NCBI GenBank assembly: GCA_946558695.1
Contig: CAMNTQ010000007.1
Location: 1-64,000, forward strand
Length of the DNA: 64,000 nt
Reading direction: 5' to 3'
Source of the DNA: an uncultured Lachnospiraceae bacterium
GTDB lineage: Bacteria; Bacillota; Clostridia; Lachnospirales; Lachnospiraceae
Shown here: positions 1 to 9,013 of the stretch, one piece after another
Layout of the letters: every line of letters starts with the position of its first letter
Numbering within the stretch: the stretch's first letter is position 1
Made by a program: the position numbers and the translations under genes
Notes under the pieces: generated by a model
The model's input: only the letters and a program-made list of their open reading frames with translations
What the model was told of the DNA's origin: nothing
The model's database searches: none

Positions 1-33
1 GGTTATTCTAACAGCTAGGAGGTTAGGCGCAAT

Positions 34-1482
34 ATGAGATGCAGATACTGCGGCGCCGAGATACCGGACGGTATCCTATATTGCGAAGAATGCGGCGGAG
101 AAGTACAGATTGTCCCTGATTATAATCCTTTAGAAGATATGCTGGCCGCTCACGTGAAGGAGGCTCTTAAGAATTCCCGCAGATCATCAGGGGGCGGTGT
201 AAGGAGCCGCGCGAATGCGGAATCCGGAAATTCCGGGCGTACAGCGGCACTCCGTTCCGATTCTGACCGGATATCGGGGGGCGCCCGCACAGCGGCACTC
301 CGTTCTGGTTCCGGCCGTATGGCAGGAGAACGTACGGCGGCGCTTCGGAATAGTTCCGGAAGGACCGACTATGTCGCCGGCAATCGTACGGCAGCGCTTC
401 GGAATAGTTCTGGAAGGACCGACTATGTCGCCGGCAATCGTACGGCAGCGCTTCGGAACAGTTCCGGGAGGACCGGCTATATGACCGACGGACGAAGCCG
501 AAGATACCAGAGCAGTACGGCAATGTTTCAGGAAGAAAGAGAAGAACAGAGAAGACTGGCAAAACAACGCAAAGCTCAGAAAAAGAAAAAGCGGCGTAAA
601 GTGCTTTTGATCCTGTTCTTTTTGGCGATGCTGGCCGCCGGCGCCATGACTGCACTGTATCTTGGCTCTTATGCCGGAACCGTGTATCTGGGAAACCGGG
701 CGCTTGGAAACGGAGAATACAGCAAAGCAGAAGATTATTTTCACAGGGCGATTGAAAAAGACAAAACAAAAGCAGATGGCTATGTGGGACTTTCTAAAGT
801 ATTTATCGGACAGAATGACGTCAACTCTGCCGAGAATCTGTTTTTGGGCGTGATAGATGAGCAGCCGGACAATACGGCGGTTTATGAGGCGGCATTTGAG
901 TTTTATCTTGATACCAAACAACCCATGGGGATTCCCGCGCTTCTTAAGGATGCCGGAAGCAGTGTGACAGATAAGCTTCCCGAATATGTCGTCAAGGAGC
1001 CGGAATTCAGCCTTGATGAAACAGAAACTTATGATGATGTACAGCAGTTAACGCTTACCTCTGATGAAGGAAACATCCACTATACGACGGACGGAACTAT
1101 GCCTGATACGAAAAGCACAGTATTCACGGAACCAATTCAGTTAGGCGAGGGCGCGAACACCATCAAGGCTATCGCTGTGAATAAAGAAGGAGTTCCAAGC
1201 CAGACATCGGAAAAAGAGTTTACGATTGAAATTCCGATAGAAGACGCGCCGGCGGTGTCGCCCTCTACAGGCCAGTATGATTCTGCCCGTGCGATTGAGA
1301 TCAAGGTCCCGGAAGGGTACAGTGCATATTATACGACGGACGGAACGGATCCTACCACAGCTTCCATGCCTTACAAAAAGCCGATCAAGATGCCCAAGGG
1401 AGAGACATTGTTTAAAGCGATTCTTGTGACAAAGAGCGGGAGAGTGAGCGGAATCACAACGAGGAATTATGTAAGAGAGTAG
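34..1482 (+). CDS. Zinc-ribbon / TPR / chitobiase-C-like membrane protein
   Basis: No specific function is recognised. The 482-residue protein opens with a zinc ribbon (CRYC near residues 3-6, CEEC near 17-20), followed by an Arg/Ser-rich stretch with 18-residue repeats carrying RTAALR. A Lys/Arg-rich segment precedes one membrane helix at about residues 190-215. Next come TPR-like helices (about 220-300) and two beta-sandwich repeats with the HYTTDGTMPDT and YYTTDGTDPTT signatures of the chitobiase/hexosaminidase C-terminal family (about 325-480). The likely topology is a cytoplasmic zinc ribbon with TPR and beta domains outside, which is inference. The start is set by AGGAGG at 17-22. It stands alone before a terminator. 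Confidence 0.8.
   Translation: MRCRYCGAEIPDGILYCEECGGEVQIVPDYNPLEDMLAAHVKEALKNSRRSSGGGVRSRANAESGNSGRTAALRSDSDRISGGARTAALRSGSGRMAGERTAALRNSSGRTDYVAGNRTAALRNSSGRTDYVAGNRTAALRNSSGRTGYMTDGRSRRYQSSTAMFQEEREEQRRLAKQRKAQKKKKRRKVLLILFFLAMLAAGAMTALYLGSYAGTVYLGNRALGNGEYSKAEDYFHRAIEKDKTKADGYVGLSKVFIGQNDVNSAENLFLGVIDEQPDNTAVYEAAFEFYLDTKQPMGIPALLKDAGSSVTDKLPEYVVKEPEFSLDETETYDDVQQLTLTSDEGNIHYTTDGTMPDTKSTVFTEPIQLGEGANTIKAIAVNKEGVPSQTSEKEFTIEIPIEDAPAVSPSTGQYDSARAIEIKVPEGYSAYYTTDGTDPTTASMPYKKPIKMPKGETLFKAILVTKSGRVSGITTRNYVRE
331..492 (+). repeat. Three tandem 54-bp repeats inside the zinc-ribbon gene
   Basis: Units begin at 331, 385 and 439, each with CGTACGGC(G/A)GCGCTTCGGA. The first two are nearly identical and the third has drifted. 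Two shorter degenerate relatives begin at 238 and 286. Each unit is a whole number of codons (18 residues), so changes in copy number keep the reading frame. Confidence 0.9.
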
Positions 1483-1508
1483 CGCCTTATACTGTTAACG
1501 TAAATTAA

Positions 1509-1536
1509 GACATCCTGAATGCAGGGTGTCTTTTTT
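1509..1536 (+). terminator. Intrinsic terminator after the zinc-ribbon gene
   Basis: GACATCCTG at 1509-1517 pairs with CAGGGTGTC at 1522-1530 (one G-T) across a 4-base loop, followed by six T. Confidence 0.85.
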
Positions 1537-1597
1537 GACATTTTTCGTTGATTTGTATATTGTTCATAAATAAATACAATTATTTTTGTGCTGTCTG

Positions 1598-1626
1598 TTG
1601 CGTTATTTATTTAACAGATGTATAAT
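1598..1626 (+). promoter_or_regulatory. Putative sigma-A promoter of the alcohol dehydrogenase
   Basis: TTGCGT at 1598-1603, a 17-base spacer, then consensus TATAAT at 1621-1626, about 42 bases before the start codon. The surroundings are AT-rich. Confidence 0.6.
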
Positions 1627-1667
1627 TTGATAAATAATTAACAAAAATAGAAAAGGAGAACAAGACT

Positions 1668-2849
1668 ATGGCAAGATTTACTTTACCAAGAGACATCTAT
1701 CACGGAAAAGGCTGCTTAGAGGAGCTTAAGAATCTGAAGGGTAAGAAAGCGATTCTCGTTGTAGGAGGAGGCTCTATGAAGCGTCAGGGCTTTCTTGACA
1801 GAGCGGTCGGATACTTAAAAGAAGCCGGGATGGAAGTTGAACTTTTTGAAGGTGTTGAACCGGATCCGTCTGTAGAGACGGTGATGAAGGGCGCAGAGGC
1901 CATGAGAAACTTTGAGCCTGACTGGATCGTTTCCATGGGCGGCGGTTCACCGATCGACGCGGCAAAGGCTATGTGGGCATTCTACGAATATCCGGAAACT
2001 ACGTTCGAGGATCTTTGTATTCCATTTAACTTCCCGGAATTACGCCAGAAAGCGAAATTCTGCGCGATTCCGTCCACATCCGGAACCGCTACAGAGGTTA
2101 CGGCCTTCTCTGTAATCACCAATTACCAGACAGGTGTGAAGTATCCGTTAGCTGACTTTAACATTACACCTGATGTTGCGATCGTCGATCCGGACCTTGT
2201 AATGGGGCTTCCGGTAAAACAGGTTGCCTATACAGGTATGGATGCTCTGACCCATGCGATTGAGGCATATGTTTCGACATTGAACTGCGCATTCACAGAT
2301 CCACTTGCACTGCAGGCGATCGAGATGGTACTGGATTACCTGCCGGCATCCTATAACTGCGATATGACGGCAAGAGAGCAGATGCACTATGCTCAGTGTC
2401 TGGCTGGTATGGCATTCTCCAACGCGCTGCTTGGTATCGTACACTCTATGGCGCATAAGACAGGCGCTGCATTCTCAACAGGCCATATTCCGCACGGCTG
2501 CGCGAATGCCATCTATCTGCCATACGTTATCAAATATAATGCAAAAGATCCGGTTGCGGCAAAGCGCTATGCTGAGATCGCACGCAGGATGGGACTTGAG
2601 GGAACTTCCGAGAAGGCTCTGATCAACAGTCTGTGCGCAAAGATTGACGACTTTAATGTAAGGCTTAACATCCCAAAGACACTGAAAGAATTCGGCATCA
2701 ATGAGGACGAGTTCAAGGAGAAGATTGCCGGCATCGCAGAGCGCGCCGTAGGCGACGCATGTACAGGCTCCAATCCGAGAGAGATCGATCCGGCCGCTAT
2801 GGAAAAGCTGTTCAATTGTACATATTACGGTACGGAAGTAGACTTCTAA
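1668..2849 (+). CDS. Iron-containing alcohol dehydrogenase
   Basis: Group III (Fe-dependent) alcohol dehydrogenase of 393 residues, a normal length for the family. It interconverts an alcohol and aldehyde with NAD(P)H in the cytoplasm. Visible features are the nucleotide-binding MGGGSPIDAAKA (about residues 90-101), GTATEVTAFSVIT, and metal-ligand stretches DALTHAIEA, HSMAHKTGA and GHIPHGCANA, which supply the Asp and His ligands. It resembles the dehydrogenase half of AdhE and butanol dehydrogenases, and the substrate cannot be read from sequence. AAGGAG at 1653-1658 sets the start. It is monocistronic, with its own promoter and terminator. Confidence 0.92.
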   Translation: MARFTLPRDIYHGKGCLEELKNLKGKKAILVVGGGSMKRQGFLDRAVGYLKEAGMEVELFEGVEPDPSVETVMKGAEAMRNFEPDWIVSMGGGSPIDAAKAMWAFYEYPETTFEDLCIPFNFPELRQKAKFCAIPSTSGTATEVTAFSVITNYQTGVKYPLADFNITPDVAIVDPDLVMGLPVKQVAYTGMDALTHAIEAYVSTLNCAFTDPLALQAIEMVLDYLPASYNCDMTAREQMHYAQCLAGMAFSNALLGIVHSMAHKTGAAFSTGHIPHGCANAIYLPYVIKYNAKDPVAAKRYAEIARRMGLEGTSEKALINSLCAKIDDFNVRLNIPKTLKEFGINEDEFKEKIAGIAERAVGDACTGSNPREIDPAAMEKLFNCTYYGTEVDF

Positions 2850-2878
2850 AGCACATGGCTTATGAACCGTATCATAGT

Positions 2879-2919
2879 CCGGGGAGGCATCCTGCTAAAT
2901 GGATGCCCCCGGATTTTTT
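2879..2919 (+). terminator. Intrinsic terminator after the alcohol dehydrogenase
   Basis: A 12-bp GC-rich stem (CCGGGG..GGCATCC at 2879-2892 with GGATGCCCCCGG at 2901-2912, one 2-base bulge) is followed by A and six T. Confidence 0.9.
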
Positions 2920-2989
2920 GTCCATATTCCTCTCAAAAGCGTACGGAGATTACCCGTATTTAAATGGAAGAAAATCAGAAATCAGATAG

Positions 2990-3018
2990 TTGAAAATAGC
3001 GGTCGCTTATGTTAAAAT
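2990..3018 (+). promoter_or_regulatory. Putative sigma-A promoter of the chemoreceptor gene
   Basis: TTGAAA at 2990-2995, 17-base spacer, TAAAAT at 3013-3018 with a TGT extended -10 at 3010-3012. It lies 33 bases before the start codon. Confidence 0.65.
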
Positions 3019-3051
3019 TTTTTAAAAAAGAAATGGTGTGGAGGAATTGAG

Positions 3052-5079
3052 ATGAGATTTCTGGTTAACCAAAAACTTGCTACGCGTATTAGCATTATTA
3101 CTACTGTGATTACTCTGGTTGGAATGCTGTTATTGTGGCTTACGGTATCTTTGAACGCGACTTCTGTGGTCAAGCGCGATATTACCAATCAAATGACAGA
3201 TGCCGTGGAATCCAGAGCGTCTATCATCAATGACTATGTTGCCTCGGCTGAGGAGTATATGACTGCATTTGCGCTGAGCAGCGAGGTCCGCGAACTTCTT
3301 AAAGATCCGGATGATCCGGAACTTCTAAGCAAGGCACAGAAATATACGGAAGATTTTGCGGCTGTCAAGGGTATTTTTGAAGGTCTGTATATTGCAACCC
3401 CGGATACTCATGTGCTGACACATACTTCTGAGGGAGCTATTGGAATGACTACGCGGACAGGTGACTCTTTGACCGCGTTTTAGGATACGATCCTGTCCCA
3501 GCACCAGTTAACCAATCTGGGGATTATGGAATCTCCGGGGACGGGGAGCATGATCCTATCCATGTATTATCCGATTTTTGAGGAAGAAACGTGTATCGGC
3601 TATGTAGGAGCCGGTGTTTTTGCAAGTCATCTGATGGATGCGCTGCTGAATCTGGGGATAAAAGGGCTGCCTGACAGCGAATACGTGTTTTTAAATGTGG
3701 ACACCGGCGTCTATCTGTATCATCCGGACGAGGAATTATTAAACACAGAGACTGCTGACCGCGGCTATCTTGAAATTATAAGCAGGATACAAAAGAATCA
3801 AAGTACCGAAGCGGATACTTATTCTTATAAAGATGAAAGCGGCGAGAAGCAACTGACTGTTTACAAATATTTGAAAGACCGCGGATGGGTATTTATGGTC
3901 CGGGATAATGCCGGGGAAGTCTACAAGACGGTAGCGGAAGTCAGAATTATCGTCGGTGTTCTGTGCGCGGCGGTAGCGGCTGCCGTGATACTTGTTTCCC
4001 TGCTGATTATGAGACGGGTAGGCAAGGAACTGATGGTCATGGAAAACGCGATCGGGTATCTGGGAGATCTGGATCTTTTGGCCGACAGGGAATTGGAGCC
4101 GTTTTACGGAAGGACAGATGAGATCGGTATGATCGCACAGACCATTCATCACGTCTGCGGCTGCCTGCGCAAGACGATTGATGATGTGGGGCGGATTTTA
4201 GGAGAGATGGCGAAAGGCAATTTTGCTGTTGACGTCGTCAAGAATGATGATTACTACATCGGAGATTTTAAAGCGCTTGCGGAGAGTCTTTTAACGATCC
4301 AGACGAATCTCACTCATGTATTGCGGGATATTTCTCAGATTGCAAACCAAGTTGATACAAGTGCGGATCAGATGTCGTCGGAGGCGCAGACATTGTCTCA
4401 GGGGACGTTGGAACAGACGGTTTCCATCGACGGGCTGGCATCTAACGTAACTTCAATTACCTCGCAGGTACAAAGCAGCGCGTTCCGCTGCAAAGATGCA
4501 AGTGAACTGGTTGACAAAGCTACCGGATATGCCGCATCTGCCGACGAGAAGATGAAACAGCTTACAAAAGCCACAGGGAATATTGATCAATCGTCTACGC
4601 AGATTGGCAGTATTATTAAAACAATTGAGGATATTGCTTTTCAGACAAATGTTCTGTCGCTGAATGCCTCTATCGAGGCGGCCCGCGCCGGCACTGCCGG
4701 AAAAGGGTTTTCAGTGGTTGCAGAAGAAGTCCGCAATCTTGCAGAAAGGTCCGCACAGGCAGCCAAAGATACCGGGACTCTTATCGGCCGCTCCATTCAG
4801 GATGTGAAAACAGGTACAGAATCCACCAGTGAAGCAGTTTCTTCGATGCTGGTTATCAACGAATGTATCCAGTCAATTAAGAAACTGATGGATGAAATTG
4901 CGTCCACCAGCGTTCAGCAGTCAGAAATGATCTCTTCCGTAGAGAAGGGAATTAAGGAAATCTCCAGGGTTGTGCAGGTGAATTCTTCTGCGGCGGAAAA
5001 GAGCGCCGCCGTTTCCAGAGAACTGTCTGACCAAGCGAAAACATTGAATGGTCTGTTGGGACGATTCCGCATAAAATAA
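3052..5079 (+). pseudogene. Methyl-accepting chemotaxis protein interrupted by an in-frame amber codon
   Basis: The frame encodes a complete 675-codon chemoreceptor except for TAG at 3481-3483 (codon 144). Translation is open in the same frame on both sides and the receptor sequence continues without a gap. The part before the stop has a membrane helix (about residues 13-34) and the start of an extracellular Cache-like sensor. After it come the rest of the sensor (YLYHPDE, RGWVFMVRD), a second helix ending IMRR, a HAMP-like region and a full signalling domain with the hairpin-tip IEAARAG and VVAEEVRNLAERS. GGAGGA at 3040-3045 precedes the start. The product would be a membrane sensor talking to CheA/CheW. 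One C-to-T change in a CAG codon would explain the stop. As written it is inactive unless read through. Confidence 0.85.
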
Positions 5080-5140
5080 AGTCCTTTCAGGCAGATTTAT
5101 CTATCATCTATGATAATTTAATAACGTATCATCCAATTAC

Positions 5141-5169
5141 TTGATATTTTCTGACAAATACATTAGAAT
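5141..5169 (+). promoter_or_regulatory. Putative sigma-A promoter of nfnAB
   Basis: TTGATA at 5141-5146, 17-base spacer, TAGAAT at 5164-5169, 33 bases before the nfnA start codon. Confidence 0.7.
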
Positions 5170-5202
5170 ATACTTTAGCATAAAATATTAGGAGGAAATA
5201 AA

Positions 5203-6090
5203 ATGTACAAGATATTAAAAGCAGAAAAGCTGGCTGCTAACATTTATCTTATGGACGTTTGCGCTCCACGTGTGGCAAAGCACTGTGAGCCGGGGCAGTT
5301 CGTCATTGTTAAGATGGATGAGAAGGGCGAGAGGATCCCGCTTACGATCTGTGACTATGACAGAGAGGCAGGGATTGTTACCATAGTATTCCAGCCGGTA
5401 GGGGCATCTACCACGAAGATGACGAATCTTAAGGCGGGGGATGCGTTCCGCGATTTCACCGGACCTTTGGGACGTCCGTCCGAGTTCGTGGAGGAAGATA
5501 TAGAAGAGCTTAAGAAGAAAAAATTCCTCTTCGTAGCCGGCGGTGTTGGGGCAGCTCCGGTTTATCCTCAGGTGAAATGGCTCAAGGAGCACGGTATCGA
5601 TGCGGATGTTATTGTCGGCTCCAAGACCAAAGACCTTCTCATTCTTGAAAAAGAGATGGAGGCAGTTGCCGGGAATTATTATCCCTGTACAGACGACGGT
5701 ACATACGGACATGCGGGTATGGTTACTACCATGGTTGACGAGCTGGTAGAGAAGGGCAACAAGTATGATGTCTGCGTTGCCATCGGACCCATGATCATGA
5801 TGAAGTTCACCTGCCTGACCACGAAGAAATATGAGATTCCGACTATCGTCAGCATGAACCCGATCATGGTTGACGGCACGGGCATGTGCGGCGCCTGCCG
5901 TGTCATCGTAGGCGGCGAGGTGAAGTTCGCGTGCGTGGACGGCCCGGAATTCGACGGACATCTGGTTGACTTTGACAACGCGATGAAGAGACAGCAGATG
6001 TACAAGACTCAGGAAGGACGTGCGATGCTGAAAGTACAGGAAGGCGACACCCATCACGGTGGCTGCGGCAATTGCGGAGGTGAAAACTAA
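5203..6090 (+). CDS. nfnA: NfnA: small subunit of NADH-dependent reduced ferredoxin:NADP+ oxidoreductase
   Basis: This 295-residue flavoprotein belongs to the ferredoxin-NADP reductase / dihydroorotate dehydrogenase electron-transfer family. In NfnAB it binds FAD and NAD(H) and carries a [2Fe-2S] cluster. Seen here are the FAD motif RIPLTICDYD, the nucleotide-binding VAGGVGAAPVYPQVKWL (about residues 110-126), and a C-terminal cysteine set GMCGACRVIVGG followed by FACVDGPEFDGH for the cluster. A Cys/Gly-rich tail (GGCGNCGGEN) ends the protein. AGGAGG at 5190-5195 sets the start, and the stop overlaps the nfnB start by one base. The NfnA identity rests on this pairing. Alone it could be annotated sulfide/dihydroorotate dehydrogenase-like. 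Confidence 0.9.
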   Translation: MYKILKAEKLAANIYLMDVCAPRVAKHCEPGQFVIVKMDEKGERIPLTICDYDREAGIVTIVFQPVGASTTKMTNLKAGDAFRDFTGPLGRPSEFVEEDIEELKKKKFLFVAGGVGAAPVYPQVKWLKEHGIDADVIVGSKTKDLLILEKEMEAVAGNYYPCTDDGTYGHAGMVTTMVDELVEKGNKYDVCVAIGPMIMMKFTCLTTKKYEIPTIVSMNPIMVDGTGMCGACRVIVGGEVKFACVDGPEFDGHLVDFDNAMKRQQMYKTQEGRAMLKVQEGDTHHGGCGNCGGEN

Positions 6091-7478
6091 TGGCTGATGT
6101 ATTAAAGAGAGTGCCTGTCAGAGAGCAGGACGCGAAAGAAAGAGCAAAGAACTTCGAGGAGGTCTGCTACGGCTACAATAAAGAAGAGGCTATGGAAGAG
6201 GCTGCGCGCTGCATTAACTGTAAGAATGCAAAGTGCATCACCGGCTGTCCGGTCGCCATCAATATTCCTGGTTTTATCGCGCAGGTAAAAGAGGGCAATA
6301 TCGAGGAGGCGTATAAGGTGATCGGCGAGTCTTCTGCGCTTCCGGCAATCTGCGGGCGTGTCTGTCCTCAGGAATCACAGTGCGAATGTAAATGTATCCG
6401 CGGCATCAAGGGCGACCCGGTTTCCATCGGAAAGCTGGAGCGTTTTGTAGCGGATTATGCACTGGAGCATGATATCAAGCCTGCAAAAGCGGATAAGACC
6501 AATGGTCACAAAGTAGCAGTCATCGGTTCCGGTCCGTCCGGATTAACCTGTGCCGGCGACTTGGCTAAGCTTGGCTATGAGGTGACGGTATTTGAGGCGC
6601 TCCATGAGCTTGGCGGCGTACTTGTTTACGGAATCCCAGAGTTCCGTCTTCCGAAAGAGAAAGTCGTAAAGAAAGAGATTGAAAAGGTAAAAGAACTTGG
6701 CGTTAAGTTTGAGACGAACGTTGTGATCGGAAAATCAACCACCATCGACCAGTTGATGGAGGAAGAGGATTTTGAAGCTGTATTTATCGGCTCCGGCGCA
6801 GGACTTCCGATGTTCATGGGAATTCCGGGAGAGACGGCCAACGGCGTATTTTCCGCCAATGAGTATCTGACCAGAAGTAACCTGATGAAAGCGTTCGACG
6901 ATAATTACGACACTCCGATTGCTGCCGGCAAGAAGGTTGCAGTTGTGGGCGGCGGCAATGTTGCCATGGATGCCGCAAGGACGGCTCTGCGTCTCGGCGC
7001 GGAAGTGCATATCGTATACCGCAGAAGCGAAGCCGAGCTTCCGGCCAGAGTAGAAGAGGTTCACCACGCAAAGGAAGAAGGCGTGATTTTCGATCTTCTT
7101 ACTAATCCAAAGGAAATCCACGTGGATGAGAACGGATGGGTAAAGGGTATGACTGTGATCAAGATGGAGCTTGGCGAACCGGATGCATCCGGAAGAAGAC
7201 GTCCGGTTGAGATTCCGGGTTCCGAGTATGAAATCGAACTTGATACGGTGATCATGTCCCTTGGAACTTCTCCGAATCCATTGATTGCATCTACCACAAA
7301 GGGACTTGAGACGAACAGAAGAAAATGTATCGTAGCAGAAGAAGAAAACGGTCAGACATCCAAGGCCGCCGTATTCGCAGGCGGCGACGCTGTCACAGGC
7401 GCGGCTACGGTGATCCTTGCAATGGGCGCAGGAAAAGCAGGAGCAAAGGGAATCCATGAGCTGTTGAGCCAGAAATAG
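6090..7478 (+). CDS. nfnB: NfnB: large subunit of the electron-bifurcating transhydrogenase (GltD-like)
   Basis: This 462-residue protein of the glutamate synthase small-subunit family partners NfnA. The complex couples NADPH, NADH and ferredoxin pools by flavin-based bifurcation. The N-terminus has two cysteine clusters for [4Fe-4S] centres (CINCKNAKCITGCP and CGRVCPQESQCECKC, about residues 41-110). Then come the FAD Rossmann motif GSGPSGLTCAGDLAKLGYEV and the NADP motif VVGGGNVAMDAARTALRLGA. A C-terminal GGDAVTGAATVILAMGAGK closes the FAD fold. The TAATG overlap with nfnA means translational coupling. No large gltB subunit is nearby, which favours Nfn over glutamate synthase. Confidence 0.9.
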   Translation: MADVLKRVPVREQDAKERAKNFEEVCYGYNKEEAMEEAARCINCKNAKCITGCPVAINIPGFIAQVKEGNIEEAYKVIGESSALPAICGRVCPQESQCECKCIRGIKGDPVSIGKLERFVADYALEHDIKPAKADKTNGHKVAVIGSGPSGLTCAGDLAKLGYEVTVFEALHELGGVLVYGIPEFRLPKEKVVKKEIEKVKELGVKFETNVVIGKSTTIDQLMEEEDFEAVFIGSGAGLPMFMGIPGETANGVFSANEYLTRSNLMKAFDDNYDTPIAAGKKVAVVGGGNVAMDAARTALRLGAEVHIVYRRSEAELPARVEEVHHAKEEGVIFDLLTNPKEIHVDENGWVKGMTVIKMELGEPDASGRRRPVEIPGSEYEIELDTVIMSLGTSPNPLIASTTKGLETNRRKCIVAEEENGQTSKAAVFAGGDAVTGAATVILAMGAGKAGAKGIHELLSQK

Positions 7479-7498
7479 TAAAATCGTAATACCGAATA

Positions 7499-8101
7499 TC
7501 AAAAAGTGCTGTGGCAGTGGTTGCGCAGCACTTTTTTACCGTATTTCTGAAGGAAATTTAAAGTAAACGCCTGAATTGCCGTGAAAACAATCCCATACAA
7601 TACAGAAAGCAGACCAAACACAGCAAATCCTGTCAGCAGGACAAAAATATTGATCAGCCCCATCGTGAACGCAATATTGACTTTAGGGTATTTCTTGTTT
7701 AAAATCAGGGCAATGATATCAAAGCTTATGGCAGTCGATTTTGCATTGATACATAAGTAATATCCCGTCCCCACAGCAAGACCTGCAACAATGACGCAGA
7801 CAGGCAGCGGCAGAGGAAGGCTGATTCCCATGCTGTGAAAGAGTGTAAACAGCAGAAGATAACAACCACAGCTAAAAATACTCCCCATAAAAAATTCTTT
7901 TCCCAGAAAAAACAGACAGAAAAGCAGAAGCAAGATGGTGATTAAATTGACAAAGACAGTAAGATCGATATGGAACAGTCTTTCGAGAATCATGGAAAAG
8001 CTTGTGATGCCCCCGTTTATAATCTCCTTCGGAACAGTGATAAAGGCATAAGTTCCCGTGATCATGACATTGCCTAGAATAATACCAAACATCCGCTTCA
8101 T
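7499..8101 (-). CDS. YitT-family membrane protein, short form
   Basis: A 200-residue integral membrane protein with about five hydrophobic helices. It matches the membrane portion of the YitT/DUF161 family (VPKEIINGGITSFSMIL near the N-terminus, then FDIIALILNKKYP). It lacks the C-terminal DUF2179 domain found in full-length YitT proteins of about 280 residues. The function of the family is not established and transport is only a guess. AGGAGG (complement of 8107-8112) lies six bases before the ATG. It converges on nfnB, with a shared hairpin inside its last codons. Confidence 0.8.
   Translation of the reverse strand: MKRMFGIILGNVMITGTYAFITVPKEIINGGITSFSMILERLFHIDLTVFVNLITILLLLFCLFFLGKEFFMGSIFSCGCYLLLFTLFHSMGISLPLPLPVCVIVAGLAVGTGYYLCINAKSTAISFDIIALILNKKYPKVNIAFTMGLINIFVLLTGFAVFGLLSVLYGIVFTAIQAFTLNFLQKYGKKVLRNHCHSTF
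7501..7537. terminator. Bidirectional terminator between nfnB and the YitT-like gene
   Basis: AAAAAGTGCTG at 7501-7511 pairs perfectly with CAGCACTTTTT at 7526-7536 around a 14-base loop. The A-run and T-run let it serve both converging genes. It overlaps the 3' end of the minus-strand CDS. Confidence 0.85.
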
Positions 8102-8256
8102 AAGCGCCTCCTGTTATATGAATATTTCCTGCTTTAGAATTCTTAGTTTATATGATCCGTTTCGGCTCAAAATAATGGCAGGACTGGGATGCCGTCTGCC
8201 TATATCATGATAGGACAGCGAAAATTAAATGTCAACAGATAAAAGGAATTACAATT

Positions 8257-8736
8257 ATGAGAATTACCGTAATCAGCGTAGGGAAAATAAAAGAAAAATA
8301 TTTCAAAGACGCCATTTTGGAATATGCAAAAAGACTTGGCAAATATTGTAGATTGGAACTGATTGAAACCGCGGACGAAAAGACTCCGGACCATGCCGGC
8401 AAGGCGCAGGAAGACATAATCCGCGCAAAAGAAGCTGAGAGGATCTTAAAATATGTGCGGGAAGATGCATATATTATCACGTTGGAGATTAATGGAAATG
8501 TACTATCCTCAGAAAAACTGGCAGAAAAAATTGAAAGCTTAGGCATACAGGGGAAGAGCCATCTCATTTTCATCATAGGCGGTTCTATCGGTCTCGGCAA
8601 AGAAGTTCTTAAGAAATCGGATTTCGCACTGAGCTTTTCGAGGATGACATTTCCCCATCAGCTTATGAGAGTGATACTTTTGGAACAGATATACAGAAGC
8701 TTCCGGATTATAAATGGGGAGCCATATCATAAGTAA
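8257..8736 (+). CDS. rlmH: 23S rRNA (pseudouridine1915-N3)-methyltransferase RlmH
   Basis: A SPOUT-class methyltransferase of 159 residues, the normal family length. It methylates pseudouridine 1915 in helix 69 of 23S rRNA on assembled 70S ribosomes, using S-adenosylmethionine. The knot region is visible as FIIGGSIGLGKEV (about residues 105-117), followed by the conserved C-terminal SFSRMTFPHQLMRVILLEQI and YRSFRIINGEPYHK. AAAGGA lies about ten bases before the ATG. It is a single gene with no obvious operon partner, diverging from the YitT-like gene. Confidence 0.95.
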   Translation: MRITVISVGKIKEKYFKDAILEYAKRLGKYCRLELIETADEKTPDHAGKAQEDIIRAKEAERILKYVREDAYIITLEINGNVLSSEKLAEKIESLGIQGKSHLIFIIGGSIGLGKEVLKKSDFALSFSRMTFPHQLMRVILLEQIYRSFRIINGEPYHK

Positions 8737-8908
8737 GGGCAGAAAAGAATTTTGCTCAATTTAGAAAAACGCAGTTACCTATATATGCAAATCTTTTGTT
8801 ACAAATATTATAATTCCTGACACATACAAGATAACGGCACCTGCAAAAAGCCCTCCTTTAAGATCAATTTATGAAATGAAAAATTCCAGAAGACAGATTC
8901 CCCGCTTA

Positions 8909-8937
8909 TTGTAATTTACAGGAAGGCTGTGTATAAT
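8909..8937 (+). promoter_or_regulatory. Putative promoter of the first transglutaminase-like gene
   Basis: TTGTAA at 8909-8914, 17-base spacer, TATAAT at 8932-8937. It lies 77 bases before the ATG at 9014. The rest of the 8737-9013 gap is AT-rich and shows nothing else I can name, apart from a second TATAAT at 8809-8814 without a good -35. Confidence 0.6.
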
Positions 8938-9013
8938 AAGAATAGATGCCCTCAGTAGATCAAGTAATGCAATCAGAAAATCTTGTTTATATCGGGAAAG
9001 ATGGAGAGATGTT

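Noticed and set aside
331-492. CRISPR-like array
   Set aside because: The units are contiguous, in frame and have no unique spacers.
167-921. Long open frames on the minus strand and a second plus-strand frame across the first gene
   Set aside because: They arise because the GC-rich 54-bp repeats lack stops in several frames. There are no ribosome sites or family matches, and the plus-strand gene has clear domains.
5215-6057. 280-codon minus-strand open frame opposite nfnA
   Set aside because: Fully antisense to a well-conserved gene, with no recognisable protein pattern or ribosome site.
6090-7478. Small subunit of glutamate synthase
   Set aside because: No large glutamate synthase gene is present and the gene is fused by overlap to an NfnA-type partner, so NfnB is the better call.
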